A stretch of 35,861 nt of DNA. Source: Omnitrophica bacterium GWA2_41_15 (GTDB lineage Bacteria > Omnitrophota > Gorgyraeia > Gygaellales > UBA12090). The stretch is from the NCBI GenBank assembly GCA_919901925.1, contig CAKKQA010000100.1:1-35861 (forward strand), given 5' to 3'. The notes under the pieces are model-generated. The model did not search any database, was not told where the DNA came from, and saw only the letters and a program-made list of their open reading frames with translations. The position numbers were made by a program, and so were the translations under genes. Numbering within the stretch: the stretch's first letter is position 1; every line of letters starts with the position of its first letter. Below are positions 9,576-19,095 of the stretch, in pieces.

Positions 9576-11243
9576 CTACGCTAACCCGCTTATCATCTGA
9601 TTTATCGCGCTACCCGCGGGAACCATCGGATACACATTCTCTTCGGGCTCTACGATAAAATCCATCAAAACAGTATTATCTATTCTTAACGCCTTTTCTA
9701 TTGCCTTTCGGACATCAGGCTTCTTTGTAATCTGCATGCCTATAGCGCCAAAGCTTTCGGCTAATTTCACGAAATCAGGGCTTGAGATTTTTACCGACGA
9801 ATAGCGTTTCTTATAAAAAAGCTCCTGCCACTGGCGGACCATCCCCAGGAAACCATTGTTTAAAATAGCGACCTTTACCGGGATCTTATTGCAAACAGCA
9901 GTCATAAGCTCCTGAATATTCATTTGTATTGAGCCGTCGCCGGCGATATCAAATACTTCTTTTTCCGGGCAGCCAAGCTTTACCCCCAGTGCCGCCGGAA
10001 AGCCAAAACCCATCGTGCCTAAACCGCCGCTTGAAATAAAAGTGCGAGGCTCATCGTATTTATACCACTGACAGCTCCACATCTGATTCTGTCCGACTTC
10101 GGTAACGATTATCGCTTTTCCTTTTGTGGCTTCATAAATTTGTTCTATGACAAACTGCGGCTTAATTTTCTCGCCGTCGTGAATATACCTTAAAGGATGC
10201 CTGGACTTCCATTCACGGATCTGATTCAACCATTTTTCAGTATCAGGTTTTTTCTTAATCTCCTCGAGAATCTGGCCTAAAATATTCTTGGCGTCGCCGA
10301 CTATCGGAATATCCACCCGGATATTTTTACTTATTGAAGTAGGGTCAATATCAATATGGATTACTTTAGCATTAGGCGCGAAGGCATCGATCCTGCCGGT
10401 CACCCGGTCATCAAAACGCGCTCCTATAGCTATGATTAAATCTGATTCTGTGACAGCGTGATTAGCATAAGCTGTTCCGTGCATACCCAACATTCCCAAT
10501 GACATCTGGTGTGTTCCGGGAAACGCGCCTAACCCCATCATTGTCATTGCTACCGGCGCCTTAATGCCTTCGGCTAACCGCAGCACTTCCTGATGCGCGC
10601 CGGAAGTTATTACCCCGCCTCCTATATACAGGACAGGCCGTTTGGATCGCGCGATTAAACGGGCTGCTTTTTTGATTTGTCCGGCATGGCCAAAGTATGT
10701 AGGCTTGTAGCCTCGGATACTTACCTCCTGCGGCCAAAAAAAATCACAATCCGCCTGCTGAACATCTACAGGGATATCAATAACCACAGGGCCCGGCCTT
10801 CCGGTAGAGGCAATATGAAACGCCTCCCGGATAGTCCGCGCCAGATCATTAACGTCTTTAACCAGGAAATTATGTTTAGAAATCGACCGGGTCACGCCGG
10901 TGACGTCCGCTTCCTGAAAAGCGTCATTGCCGATTAAGAATGTTTTAACCTGGCCGGTTATCGCCACCATGGGTACCGAATCCATATAAGCATTGGCAAT
11001 ACCGGTAGTTAAATTAGTCGCGCCGGGGCCTGAAGTAGCAAGACAGACTCCGACCTTTCCCGTTGCCCGGGCATATCCGTCAGCGGCATGGGCAGCGCCC
11101 TGTTCATGGCGGGTGAGGATAAACCGTATTTTGGAATCGTAGAGCTTATCGAAGATGGGCAAGACCTGCCCCCCCGGATATCCAAACATAATCTCGACGC
11201 CTTCTCGCTCCAAACACTCTATTAATATTTGCGCCCCTATCAT
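9576..11243 (-). CDS. ilvB: Acetolactate synthase large subunit
   Basis: MIGAQILIECLEREGVEIMFGYPGGQVLPIFD, HEQGAAHAADGYARATGKVGVCLATSGPGATNL, TPP motif FDIAGDGSIQMNIQELMTA. Confidence 0.96.
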   Translation of the reverse strand: MIGAQILIECLEREGVEIMFGYPGGQVLPIFDKLYDSKIRFILTRHEQGAAHAADGYARATGKVGVCLATSGPGATNLTTGIANAYMDSVPMVAITGQVKTFLIGNDAFQEADVTGVTRSISKHNFLVKDVNDLARTIREAFHIASTGRPGPVVIDIPVDVQQADCDFFWPQEVSIRGYKPTYFGHAGQIKKAARLIARSKRPVLYIGGGVITSGAHQEVLRLAEGIKAPVAMTMMGLGAFPGTHQMSLGMLGMHGTAYANHAVTESDLIIAIGARFDDRVTGRIDAFAPNAKVIHIDIDPTSISKNIRVDIPIVGDAKNILGQILEEIKKKPDTEKWLNQIREWKSRHPLRYIHDGEKIKPQFVIEQIYEATKGKAIIVTEVGQNQMWSCQWYKYDEPRTFISSGGLGTMGFGFPAALGVKLGCPEKEVFDIAGDGSIQMNIQELMTAVCNKIPVKVAILNNGFLGMVRQWQELFYKKRYSSVKISSPDFVKLAESFGAIGMQITKKPDVRKAIEKALRIDNTVLMDFIVEPEENVYPMVPAGSAINQMISGLA

Positions 11244-11284
11244 AAATGCGGCCCTATTATGTTAAAATTAATTACTTGCTAAAA

Positions 11285-11593
11285 TTATTGTTTTATCTTC
11301 CAAACCAACGAGAATATAACGATAGCTAACAATATATACGAAACACTTAAAACCATTCTTGCCTTAGTTTTAATTACTATGGCGTCAAAGTCAAAATATT
11401 TATCGACTTTATCGCGCAAAGCATTAAACCATTTGATTGCTATACTGTCAAAATTATATGTCTTATCCAATTTCTTCTTGCTTTTAATTATAAACTTAGC
11501 GCCTAACAATAAATCTAACCCTACAATAATACCCAACACAGCAGCCACAAGAGAGATGTTCTTAAGAATCATTAATACCGTTATTTCATCCAT
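11285..11593 (-). CDS. Uncharacterised small membrane protein (two predicted TM helices) between ilvD and ilvB
   Basis: 102 aa ORF co-oriented with flanking ilv genes, hydrophobic segments near both termini and an internal near-duplication (DKTYNFDSIAIK / DKYFDFDAIVIK). Confidence 0.65.
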   Translation of the reverse strand: MDEITVLMILKNISLVAAVLGIIVGLDLLLGAKFIIKSKKKLDKTYNFDSIAIKWFNALRDKVDKYFDFDAIVIKTKARMVLSVSYILLAIVIFSLVWKIKQ

Positions 11594-11636
11594 CTACTCC
11601 TCCTATGTTTGACTTCCTCTTGCGTTTTGGGGTTAA

Positions 11637-13289
11637 TTAATTTAATACAGCCCCTTTATCGGCGGACGAAACCATCCTGGCATACCGGGCCAAATATCCC
11701 GTGGTAACTTTAGGCTTATGCGCGTTCCATTTAGCCATTCTTACTTTTAACTCTTTATCGCTTACCTTAAGCTCCAGCTTCCTTTTTGGTATATCTATTG
11801 CTATAGCATCTCCGTCATGAATAAGGGCTATCGTGCCGCCTGCGTTTGCTTCCGGGGAGATATGGCCGATGCAAGGTCCGCGTGTGCCGCCGGAGAAACG
11901 GCCGTCGGTAATCAATGCCACGCCCTCTGCCAGGCCCATCCCCACAATCGCCGAAGTCGGCGAAAGCATCTCGCGCATGCCCGGGCCTCCTGCCGGGCCT
12001 TCGTACCTGATAACTACGACATGGCCTTTTTTGATCTTTCCGTCGAGAATTGCCTTCATCGCCGCTTCTTCGGAATCGAAACAAATAGCCTTGCCGCAAA
12101 ATTCTTTCATCTTATCCGAAACAGCTGTTTGCTTAACCACGGCGCCGCCAGAAGCAAGGTTGCCATATAAAACCGCGATCCCGCCTTCTTTATTATAAGG
12201 CTTGTTTAAGGGGCGGATAACCTCATCGTCTAGAATTTCGGCGAGGTCCGCGATGGCGTAAATATGCCTGCCGCCAACTGTCGGATTATCTTTTATTCTT
12301 TCCTTTAACCGCTTTAATACCGCCGGTATCCCTCCCGCGTATTCGATATCCTCCATATAATAATTTCCCGCGGGCTCAATCCAGCAGATATTCGGGGTGG
12401 CTTTAGCTATTTCGTCAAATGTCTTAAGCGGCAAATCAACTTTTGCTTCATTGGCAATGGCTAAAAGATGTAGAACGGTATTTGAAGACCCGCCTAATGC
12501 CATATCCACAGTTATCGCGTTCTCAAACGCTTTTTTATTTAAAATAGAGAGAGGAAGAATATTCTTCTTCACCAACTCTACTATTCTTTCGCCGGATTCA
12601 AAAGCGATCCTTTCTTTTTTTGCCGAAAAAGGAAAACTGGTAGCGCATCCGGGCAGGCTCATCCCTAAAGTTTCGGTTAAACAAGACATTGTATTCGCGG
12701 TGTATAATCCCTGGCAGGAACCTGTGCCGGGGCAGGCGCAGATTTCTATATTTTGGATTTCTTGGGCGGAAATTTCTCCTTTTCTTGCCTTGCCTACGGC
12801 TTCAAAAGTGTCGCGGACCAAAGACACGCGCTTGCCTTTATACCTGCCGGTTATCATCGGCCCGGCGGTTACGACTATCGACGGAATATTAAGGCGCGCC
12901 GCGGCCATAATCATCCCGGGGGTAATCTTATCACAGTTAGTAAGCAAAACTAATCCGTCCAGACAATGCGCTCCTGCGATAGACTCGACCATATCCGCGA
13001 TCAATTCCCTCGATGCAAGCGAATAACGCATTCCGTTATGGCCCATAGCAATGCCATCGCATATGCCGGGAATGCCGAATACAAACGGTTTTCCGCCTGC
13101 GGCGTAAACCCCGTTTTCAATGGTACTCTCTAACGAGCGCATCTGGGTATGCCCCGGAATCAAATCCGTAAAACTTGAGGCAATGCCGATAAAAGGCTTG
13201 CCTAAATCCTTGCGGGTCAGGCCCGTAGCAAACAACAAAGCCCGATGAGGAATTCGTTCTATCCCCTTTTTAATCGTGTCAGAACGCAT
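11637..13289 (-). CDS. ilvD: Dihydroxy-acid dehydratase
   Basis: [95 protein letters not shown]. Confidence 0.97.
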   Translation of the reverse strand: MRSDTIKKGIERIPHRALLFATGLTRKDLGKPFIGIASSFTDLIPGHTQMRSLESTIENGVYAAGGKPFVFGIPGICDGIAMGHNGMRYSLASRELIADMVESIAGAHCLDGLVLLTNCDKITPGMIMAAARLNIPSIVVTAGPMITGRYKGKRVSLVRDTFEAVGKARKGEISAQEIQNIEICACPGTGSCQGLYTANTMSCLTETLGMSLPGCATSFPFSAKKERIAFESGERIVELVKKNILPLSILNKKAFENAITVDMALGGSSNTVLHLLAIANEAKVDLPLKTFDEIAKATPNICWIEPAGNYYMEDIEYAGGIPAVLKRLKERIKDNPTVGGRHIYAIADLAEILDDEVIRPLNKPYNKEGGIAVLYGNLASGGAVVKQTAVSDKMKEFCGKAICFDSEEAAMKAILDGKIKKGHVVVIRYEGPAGGPGMREMLSPTSAIVGMGLAEGVALITDGRFSGGTRGPCIGHISPEANAGGTIALIHDGDAIAIDIPKRKLELKVSDKELKVRMAKWNAHKPKVTTGYLARYARMVSSADKGAVLN

Positions 13290-13302
13290 ATTTTACCTCT
13301 TT

Positions 13303-13359
13303 TGTAGGGGCGCCATTTATGGCGCCCGCAAAACGGGCTCAATAAATTGAGCCCCTACA
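13303..13359. repeat. Family C double-hairpin element, copy 3
   Basis: TGTAGGGGCGCCATttATGGCGCCCgcaaaacGGGCTCAATaaATTGAGCCCCTACA. Confidence 0.92.
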
Positions 13360-13361
13360 CT

Positions 13362-14690
13362 CTAGTCTGCGCCTTCCGTATCCCTTTCAACAACAACCGG
13401 GCCGGCTTTTCTTTTACGAGAAATCACTCTGATTAATTTTATATATTTATCAATCAAATCTTTGGTATTGCTTATGGCAAGCTGTTTAAACAAAAATTCG
13501 AATTTCGCTTCCAGTTCCGCGGCAATCGCGTCCCTTACGGAGTCGGATAAACCCATTATATCACGTTTAAACGGTCCCAGCGCTTTTTTACGCGTTTTGT
13601 AGTAAAACTGCTCTTCGGTTTCGCCTTCTTTTCTCTCCGAAACAGCATTAACTTTAAGCCATTCATAAATCCTCATCTTTAATTCTTGAGGGAAATGCTT
13701 CGACTCATAAATCATATTCTGGAATTCGGTTGCCAGGTGCACCTCGGCAGCGTCGCATTCAACAAACTTATGGAATGCCTCAGGCGGCAAAGTAGAAGCC
13801 CCATGCTGAACAGCGCCGCCTAAACAAAATTCACCGCGGGCAATCCGCGAAAGGCTCTTTAAAGTTTCAAAATCAAGCTTAACCTGCGCGATCGAACCAT
13901 CTGGCAAAACAACTCCGCCGTGAGATGTCCCGGTCTGGACAGAAATTTTGCTTATTCCGATCAGGCCTTTGCGCAGCCTTCCCTTGTAAACATCCATGAA
14001 CGCGCGAAGTTCTTCGGGCGTGGAATTTTTATGCCCAACCTCGCCGATCTCTCCGCCTACGGAAACAATGACCCCTTTCGGCTCTATGCGCCGGATAAAT
14101 TGAGTAAGCTTCGCGCAAACATCAGAATTAAAATACTGCTGTTTTTTTACCGTTGATTGTTCCAGGTCTACTAACGTTGAAGAATCAATGTCTATGTTAT
14201 AAAAACCTGCTTCAATCGCTTCTTCTATTAAATCCTGCAGCGCCTTTAATTCTTTTTCGGGATTTTCCTTAAACTTCTTTATATTGACCTGTGTATGGTC
14301 AGCCTGAATAAATACCGGGCCTTTATACCCCTCTTTTATCGCCGCTGCCAGAATCACGCTTGAAAATTCACAAGGCGGCTGATTGGTATAACCCATTTCA
14401 GACTTAGCGATCTCAAAAATAAACGCCCCGGCGTTATTACGTTTGGCCACCCTAAATAACGCCCGCGCCAAATCGTAAGTCATTGTCCTTAAGTTTATGG
14501 CGGGAACAGTAAACCCGTTAAATTCGCTCTTCCCTCTTGCCACATAAAAATCATGGATCGAAGAAGGATATATGCCGTTTTTGTAAGCTATCCCCAAAAC
14601 CTTTTTGTAAATCCTTTTCTTAGTCTCCAGATCCTCGATCGCGATTAAATCTTTGACAAAATCATCGATTGTTTTGCCACGTCTTCCCAT
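13362..14690 (-). CDS. Class II fructose/tagatose-bisphosphate aldolase family protein
   Basis: TVPAINLRTMTYDLARALFRVAKRNNAGAFIFEIAKSE, PVFIQADHTQVN, VSVGGEIGEVGHKN, GTSHGGVVLPDGS. Start at ATG 14690 (MGRRGKTIDD). Confidence 0.75.
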   Translation of the reverse strand: MGRRGKTIDDFVKDLIAIEDLETKKRIYKKVLGIAYKNGIYPSSIHDFYVARGKSEFNGFTVPAINLRTMTYDLARALFRVAKRNNAGAFIFEIAKSEMGYTNQPPCEFSSVILAAAIKEGYKGPVFIQADHTQVNIKKFKENPEKELKALQDLIEEAIEAGFYNIDIDSSTLVDLEQSTVKKQQYFNSDVCAKLTQFIRRIEPKGVIVSVGGEIGEVGHKNSTPEELRAFMDVYKGRLRKGLIGISKISVQTGTSHGGVVLPDGSIAQVKLDFETLKSLSRIARGEFCLGGAVQHGASTLPPEAFHKFVECDAAEVHLATEFQNMIYESKHFPQELKMRIYEWLKVNAVSERKEGETEEQFYYKTRKKALGPFKRDIMGLSDSVRDAIAAELEAKFEFLFKQLAISNTKDLIDKYIKLIRVISRKRKAGPVVVERDTEGAD

Positions 14691-14761
14691 GTTAAAAACC
14701 CCTTTCATATAAATTTGTTAAACTAACCTATAACAAGAAAATCAAAAGAACGTAAAATTAT

Positions 14762-14867
14762 CGTCATTGCGAGGAGCTATCGTTGACATATGGCGACGAA
14801 GCAATCCCTTTTTTAAAAACGAGATTGCTTCGTCACGGATAGCCGAACGAGGGTTCCTCGCAATGAC
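14762..14867. repeat. Family E element, copy 2
   Basis: CGTCATTGCGAGGAGC...GACGAAGCAATCCCTTTTTTAAAAACGAGATTGCTTCGTC...GGTTCCTCGCAATGAC. Confidence 0.93.
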
Positions 14868-14880
14868 AAACTTATTTTCT

Positions 14881-15004
14881 TTATCTGTGCTAATCTGTGT
14901 CTATGCTGCTTACTCGCGTTTAGAGATTGCTTCGTCGCATCGTGCTAACAAAGGCTCCTCGCAACGGCAGCTTCGCTGCCGTCTGTGCCTATCTGTGTTC
15001 TATG
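14881..15004. repeat. Family F direct repeats (TCTGTGCTAATCTGTGTCTATG-like) flanking a family E fragment
   Basis: TTATCTGTGCTAATCTGTGTCTATG (14881-14905) and GTCTGTGCCTATCTGTGTTCTATG (14981-15004). Confidence 0.75.
14921..14966. repeat. Family E right-half fragment
   Basis: TAGAGATTGCTTCGTCGCATCGTGCTAACAAAGGCTCCTCGCAACG without the matching left half. Confidence 0.8.
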
Positions 15005-16256
15005 TGCCCTCTTCCCAACTCGATAGATATTTTTCCTGCTTCGCGGTAAGTTTATCAATTTTTACGCCCATCGAATCTAATTTCAAACGCGCTATATTCT
15101 CGTCAATATTCTTTGGCACTGAATAAACTTTATGCTCCAGGCCGCCGTGGTGTTTTACGATATATTCCGCCGACAATGCCTGATTGGCAAAAGACATATC
15201 CATAACATTCGCCGGATGGCCTTCGGCAGCAGCCAGGTTTATCAGCCGGCCCTCGCCTAACAAATAAATCTTACGGCCGTCTTTTAAGGTATATTCATCC
15301 ACAAAATCACGGATCGTCCTCTTTTTCTTGCTTAAAGTTTCTAATGCCGGAATATCTATCTCGACGTTGAAATGCCCGGAATTAGCCACAATCGCGCCAT
15401 TTTTCATAACCTCGAAATGTTCTTTGCGGATTACGCTGATATCTCCGGTAGTGGTCAAAAATATATCTCCAACCTTTGCGGCATCATGTATAGGCATAAC
15501 ATCATACCCATCCATAATTGCTTCTAACGCGCGCAAAGCATCTACTTCAACCACGATACCCCTGGCGCCCATTCCTCTTGCCCGCATAGCCACGCCTTTT
15601 CCGCAGTATCCGTACCCGCAAACCACAAAATTAACTCCGGCTATAAGCCGGTTCGTCGCCCTGATTATCCCGTCGATAGTCGACTGCCCGGTGCCGTATC
15701 GGTTATCAAAGAGGTGTTTAGTCAGAGCGTCGTTTACCGCGATTATCGGATAAAGGAGCTTTTTATCGAGCTCCATTGCCCGCAGTCTTATCACGCCTGT
15801 AGTGGTTTCCTCTGTCCCGCCGATAATATCATTAATCAATTCTTTGCTATTCTTATGGATAGTTGAAACTAAATCAGCGCCGTCGTCCATGGTGATCCGC
15901 GGTTTAATGGCTAAAGCGGAATTTATATGGCGGTAATATGTTTTTGTGTCTTCGCCTTTGATAGAAAAAGTCTCGATCCCGAAATCTTTGACCAGAGAGG
16001 CCGCGACATCATCTTGCGTTGATAAAGGATTGGACGCGCAAAGGCGGACTTCGGCCCCGGCAGTTTTTAAAACATCCATCAGGACCCCGGTTTCTGTCGT
16101 AACATGCAGGCAGGCGGCAATTTTAATTCCTTCTAGCGGCCGCTCCTTCTGGAACCTTTTCTTAATCAGGTTTAACACCGGCATATTATTCGACGCCCAT
16201 TCAATCCTTAGCTTGCCCTTAGGCGAAAGCTTTATATCCTTAATATCATAGTCCAT
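15000..16256 (-). CDS. ahcY: Adenosylhomocysteinase (S-adenosyl-L-homocysteine hydrolase)
   Basis: [97 protein letters not shown]. Confidence 0.96.
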   Translation of the reverse strand: MDYDIKDIKLSPKGKLRIEWASNNMPVLNLIKKRFQKERPLEGIKIAACLHVTTETGVLMDVLKTAGAEVRLCASNPLSTQDDVAASLVKDFGIETFSIKGEDTKTYYRHINSALAIKPRITMDDGADLVSTIHKNSKELINDIIGGTEETTTGVIRLRAMELDKKLLYPIIAVNDALTKHLFDNRYGTGQSTIDGIIRATNRLIAGVNFVVCGYGYCGKGVAMRARGMGARGIVVEVDALRALEAIMDGYDVMPIHDAAKVGDIFLTTTGDISVIRKEHFEVMKNGAIVANSGHFNVEIDIPALETLSKKKRTIRDFVDEYTLKDGRKIYLLGEGRLINLAAAEGHPANVMDMSFANQALSAEYIVKHHGGLEHKVYSVPKNIDENIARLKLDSMGVKIDKLTAKQEKYLSSWEEGT

Positions 16257-16258
16257 AT

Positions 16259-17428
16259 TTACAGCCTCCCCGCTTGTTTTTTCAAATCCTGCGCCTTATC
16301 GGTTGCTTCCCAGCTAAATTCAGGCTCTGTCCTGCCAAAATGGCCATAGCAGGCTGTCTTCCTATATATAGGCCGAAGTAGGTTCAACGACTTGATCATC
16401 CCTTGAGGAGTCAGGTCAAAATTTTCCTTGATCAATTTTTCTATTTGCGTTTCTGAAATTTTCCCTGTCCCGAATGCCTCTACCATGACCGCAAGCGGAT
16501 CCTTTACGCCGATACAATACGCGATATGGATCAAACACTTATCGGCAATACCGGCGGCTACAATATTCTTAGCGATATACCTGCCCATATAAGCAGCCGA
16601 ACGGTCAACTTTAGTCGGGTCCTTGCCGGAAAAAGCACCGCCGCCCGGAGGAGCTACTCCGCCATAAGTATCAACGACTATTTTACGGCCGGTCATGCCT
16701 GTGTCCGACTGCGGGCCGCCGATTAAGAACTTGCCTGTTTCATTGATGTAGAATTTCGTATCTTTATCCGCGTATTCCTTGATTATCGGCATGGCAATCG
16801 CCTCAATCATTTCCTGGCGCGCCTTTTTAGTAATGTGCATGCCCGAAGCATCCAATATATCTTCAGTATGCTGGCAGGCCAAAACAACCGAGTCAACCCT
16901 CTTAGGGTGGCCGTCAAAATATTCCACCGAGACCTGGCTTTTACAATCAGGCCCTAAATATTTTAAAATCTTTTGGCGCCGGACATCCGCGGTTTTCTTG
17001 ACTAATTTATGCGAAAGCATGATCGGAAGCGGCATAAGCTCCGGCGTCTCTTTACAGGCATAACCCACCATAAACCCCTGGTCTCCTGCTCCGCCCTTAT
17101 CAACGCCTTGCGCTATATCCGGTGACTGCCTGTTGATAACATTTAATATGGCGCAGGTGTGATAATCAAATCCATATTTAGGATGGTCATACCCGATCTC
17201 TTTCAGGATATTACGGGTAAGCTCATGCACATCCACAAAGCCGGTGGTAGTAATTTCTCCGCCGACAACCAAAAGGCCCATTGTGACATAAGTTTCGCAA
17301 CCGACTCTTCCGTACGCGTCTTGTTTTAATACCTCATCGAGAACACCATCCGATATTTGATCGCACACCTTGTCAGGATGGCCTTCACCGACCGATTCTG
17401 AAGTAAAAAGATATTTACGCTTACTCAT
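16259..17428 (-). CDS. metK: S-adenosylmethionine synthetase
   Basis: [64 protein letters not shown]. Confidence 0.98.
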   Translation of the reverse strand: MSKRKYLFTSESVGEGHPDKVCDQISDGVLDEVLKQDAYGRVGCETYVTMGLLVVGGEITTTGFVDVHELTRNILKEIGYDHPKYGFDYHTCAILNVINRQSPDIAQGVDKGGAGDQGFMVGYACKETPELMPLPIMLSHKLVKKTADVRRQKILKYLGPDCKSQVSVEYFDGHPKRVDSVVLACQHTEDILDASGMHITKKARQEMIEAIAMPIIKEYADKDTKFYINETGKFLIGGPQSDTGMTGRKIVVDTYGGVAPPGGGAFSGKDPTKVDRSAAYMGRYIAKNIVAAGIADKCLIHIAYCIGVKDPLAVMVEAFGTGKISETQIEKLIKENFDLTPQGMIKSLNLLRPIYRKTACYGHFGRTEPEFSWEATDKAQDLKKQAGRL

Positions 17429-17450
17429 CTATTCTCCTCTCCTCATCTTA

Positions 17451-18209
17451 TTAGGTTATTTTGTCCTCGCCAAACACCCTATCAGCTTCCTGATAACTTA
17501 CAGGATCCCCGATATCATACCACCGCTTACTAAAAACAAAACCAAAAACTGCTTCTTTTTTGCTTAACCAGCCGATAAAACTTCCCGCGGCATCATGCTC
17601 ATTGCTTGAATCCGCCAAATAATCCCTGAAAAACTTGAGGGCGCCCGCGGGAATATAATAAAGGCACGTAGCCACCAAAGAAGATTGCGGCTTTTGCGGC
17701 TTTTCCGCGAAATCAGTTATTTTGTTTTCCTCATCAAGCTTTATAACGCCGTATTTTGACGCTTTTTCTTTTTCTTTTATATCGTAAACGCCTATGGTTA
17801 TCCGCGGCGACTTGTTTAAAGAAAACCCGAGAAAACCCGACAGATCATCTTCAAACAAATTATCGCCCGCGATGACAATGATATCTTCGTTTACCGAGGC
17901 TTCCGTAAGGGCAAAGTTTATATCGCCTATAGCGCCGAGGCGGTCTCCTTCGGTTTTAGTGCCGTCACTTAAGACTTTTACCGGCAGGTTTATCTTTTTA
18001 CAAATATCAGAAGACCAAATAGTAAAATCTTTGTAAAAACGTTCGTTAGTAACTACTATGATTTCTTTTATCTTTTTTGTTTTATATATTTTCTCCGCGA
18101 TATAATCAGCGATAGGCCTTTGCCCTACCGGCAAAAGCGGTTTTGGGTATTCTTTGGTCAAAGGGTATAACCGCGTAGCATAACCTGCGGCTAAAATTAA
18201 CGCTTTCAT
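17451..18209 (-). CDS. Sugar nucleotidyltransferase (glucose-1-phosphate thymidylyltransferase-like)
   Basis: MKALILAAGYATRLYPLTKEYPKPLLPVGQRPI signature; IAGDNLF; KYGVIKLDEENKITDFAEKPQKP. Confidence 0.88.
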   Translation of the reverse strand: MKALILAAGYATRLYPLTKEYPKPLLPVGQRPIADYIAEKIYKTKKIKEIIVVTNERFYKDFTIWSSDICKKINLPVKVLSDGTKTEGDRLGAIGDINFALTEASVNEDIIVIAGDNLFEDDLSGFLGFSLNKSPRITIGVYDIKEKEKASKYGVIKLDEENKITDFAEKPQKPQSSLVATCLYYIPAGALKFFRDYLADSSNEHDAAGSFIGWLSKKEAVFGFVFSKRWYDIGDPVSYQEADRVFGEDKIT

Positions 18210-18288
18210 AGTTTCGTTATTAGGTTGTTACGGTAATACGTCAGTGAACGGTTACGTTTATCGCGCCAAGCGAAATCGCAAGCTTTTC

Positions 18289-19065
18289 TCAAAACTCGAA
18301 TACCTCTGAATAATCATATTTCAAAGGGCTATTCAGAAAATCAAGCTTCTTGACATCATTGTATAAAAGAGGGTACATCGGCTCTCCTGCTTTTAAGCCG
18401 AAATTATTTACTTCCTTCGCGGGATAACCCACGCGCATCTTAGAAACTTGGGCATAATAAGGATTAACCTCAAAACGCTCTCCCGCGTTATCTTCAAACA
18501 CAAAATAGGCAGCCCCGCCGGATTTTTTATACAAATCATATTCGGAAGAAAACTCGGATGACACCCAATTCGAAGTCACCAGCGGCACATTTCCCACATT
18601 AATCAAAATATGGCCGTATCGCGGCGGGATAACAATCTTATCGCCGGTTTTTGCCTTTATCAATATCACATCCTCGATAACCCGATGGTCTTTTTTATTA
18701 GCTTTCTGCATCATACACCAGCCGCTGCCGTATAAAACTTCATAAAGTTCGCCAAAATCGCCCGGGTGATAATGGCCGGCGGTCTTCATATATTCCGCGC
18801 CTAAACGGCCGGAGCGTATAATAGTCACGTCATACCTTAATTTATTTTTACGGATATCCGTTTCATCCTTAACTTTATGCAGGTCTCTATACATATAATA
18901 AAGTTCTTTGGGCGAAGTCAAATCTTTTTGGGCCAATACTTCCTGCATATCCTTCAAACACCTTACCGCCGGAGTTACTTTAGTAATGCCCTCCCCTAAA
19001 GCCAAAGAATATTTCTTTCCGTCTAATTTCAAGCCTAGCCCCGATGTTTTTTTAAGGTCTTCCAT
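18289..19065 (-). CDS. Cupin-type (archaeal-type, PgiA) glucose-6-phosphate isomerase
   Basis: TAGHYHPGDFGELYEVLYGSGWCMMQ metal-binding cupin motif, IIRSGRLGAEYMKT, VIPPRYGHILINVG. Confidence 0.8.
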   Translation of the reverse strand: MEDLKKTSGLGLKLDGKKYSLALGEGITKVTPAVRCLKDMQEVLAQKDLTSPKELYYMYRDLHKVKDETDIRKNKLRYDVTIIRSGRLGAEYMKTAGHYHPGDFGELYEVLYGSGWCMMQKANKKDHRVIEDVILIKAKTGDKIVIPPRYGHILINVGNVPLVTSNWVSSEFSSEYDLYKKSGGAAYFVFEDNAGERFEVNPYYAQVSKMRVGYPAKEVNNFGLKAGEPMYPLLYNDVKKLDFLNSPLKYDYSEVFEF

Positions 19066-19095
19066 ATTATTCCCTTCCCTCCCCGAGAAAGTTTT

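Noticed and set aside
12397-13026. Long plus-strand ORF opposite ilvD (209 aa), and similar antisense ORFs at 6456, 6930, 9036, 15328, 25637
   Set aside because: Antisense shadows of strongly conserved genes; low-complexity Ser/Ala/Ile-rich translations, no recognisable family.
17429-17450. SAM riboswitch upstream of metK
   Set aside because: Only 22 bp separate metK from the upstream nucleotidyltransferase gene, too short for a SAM aptamer.
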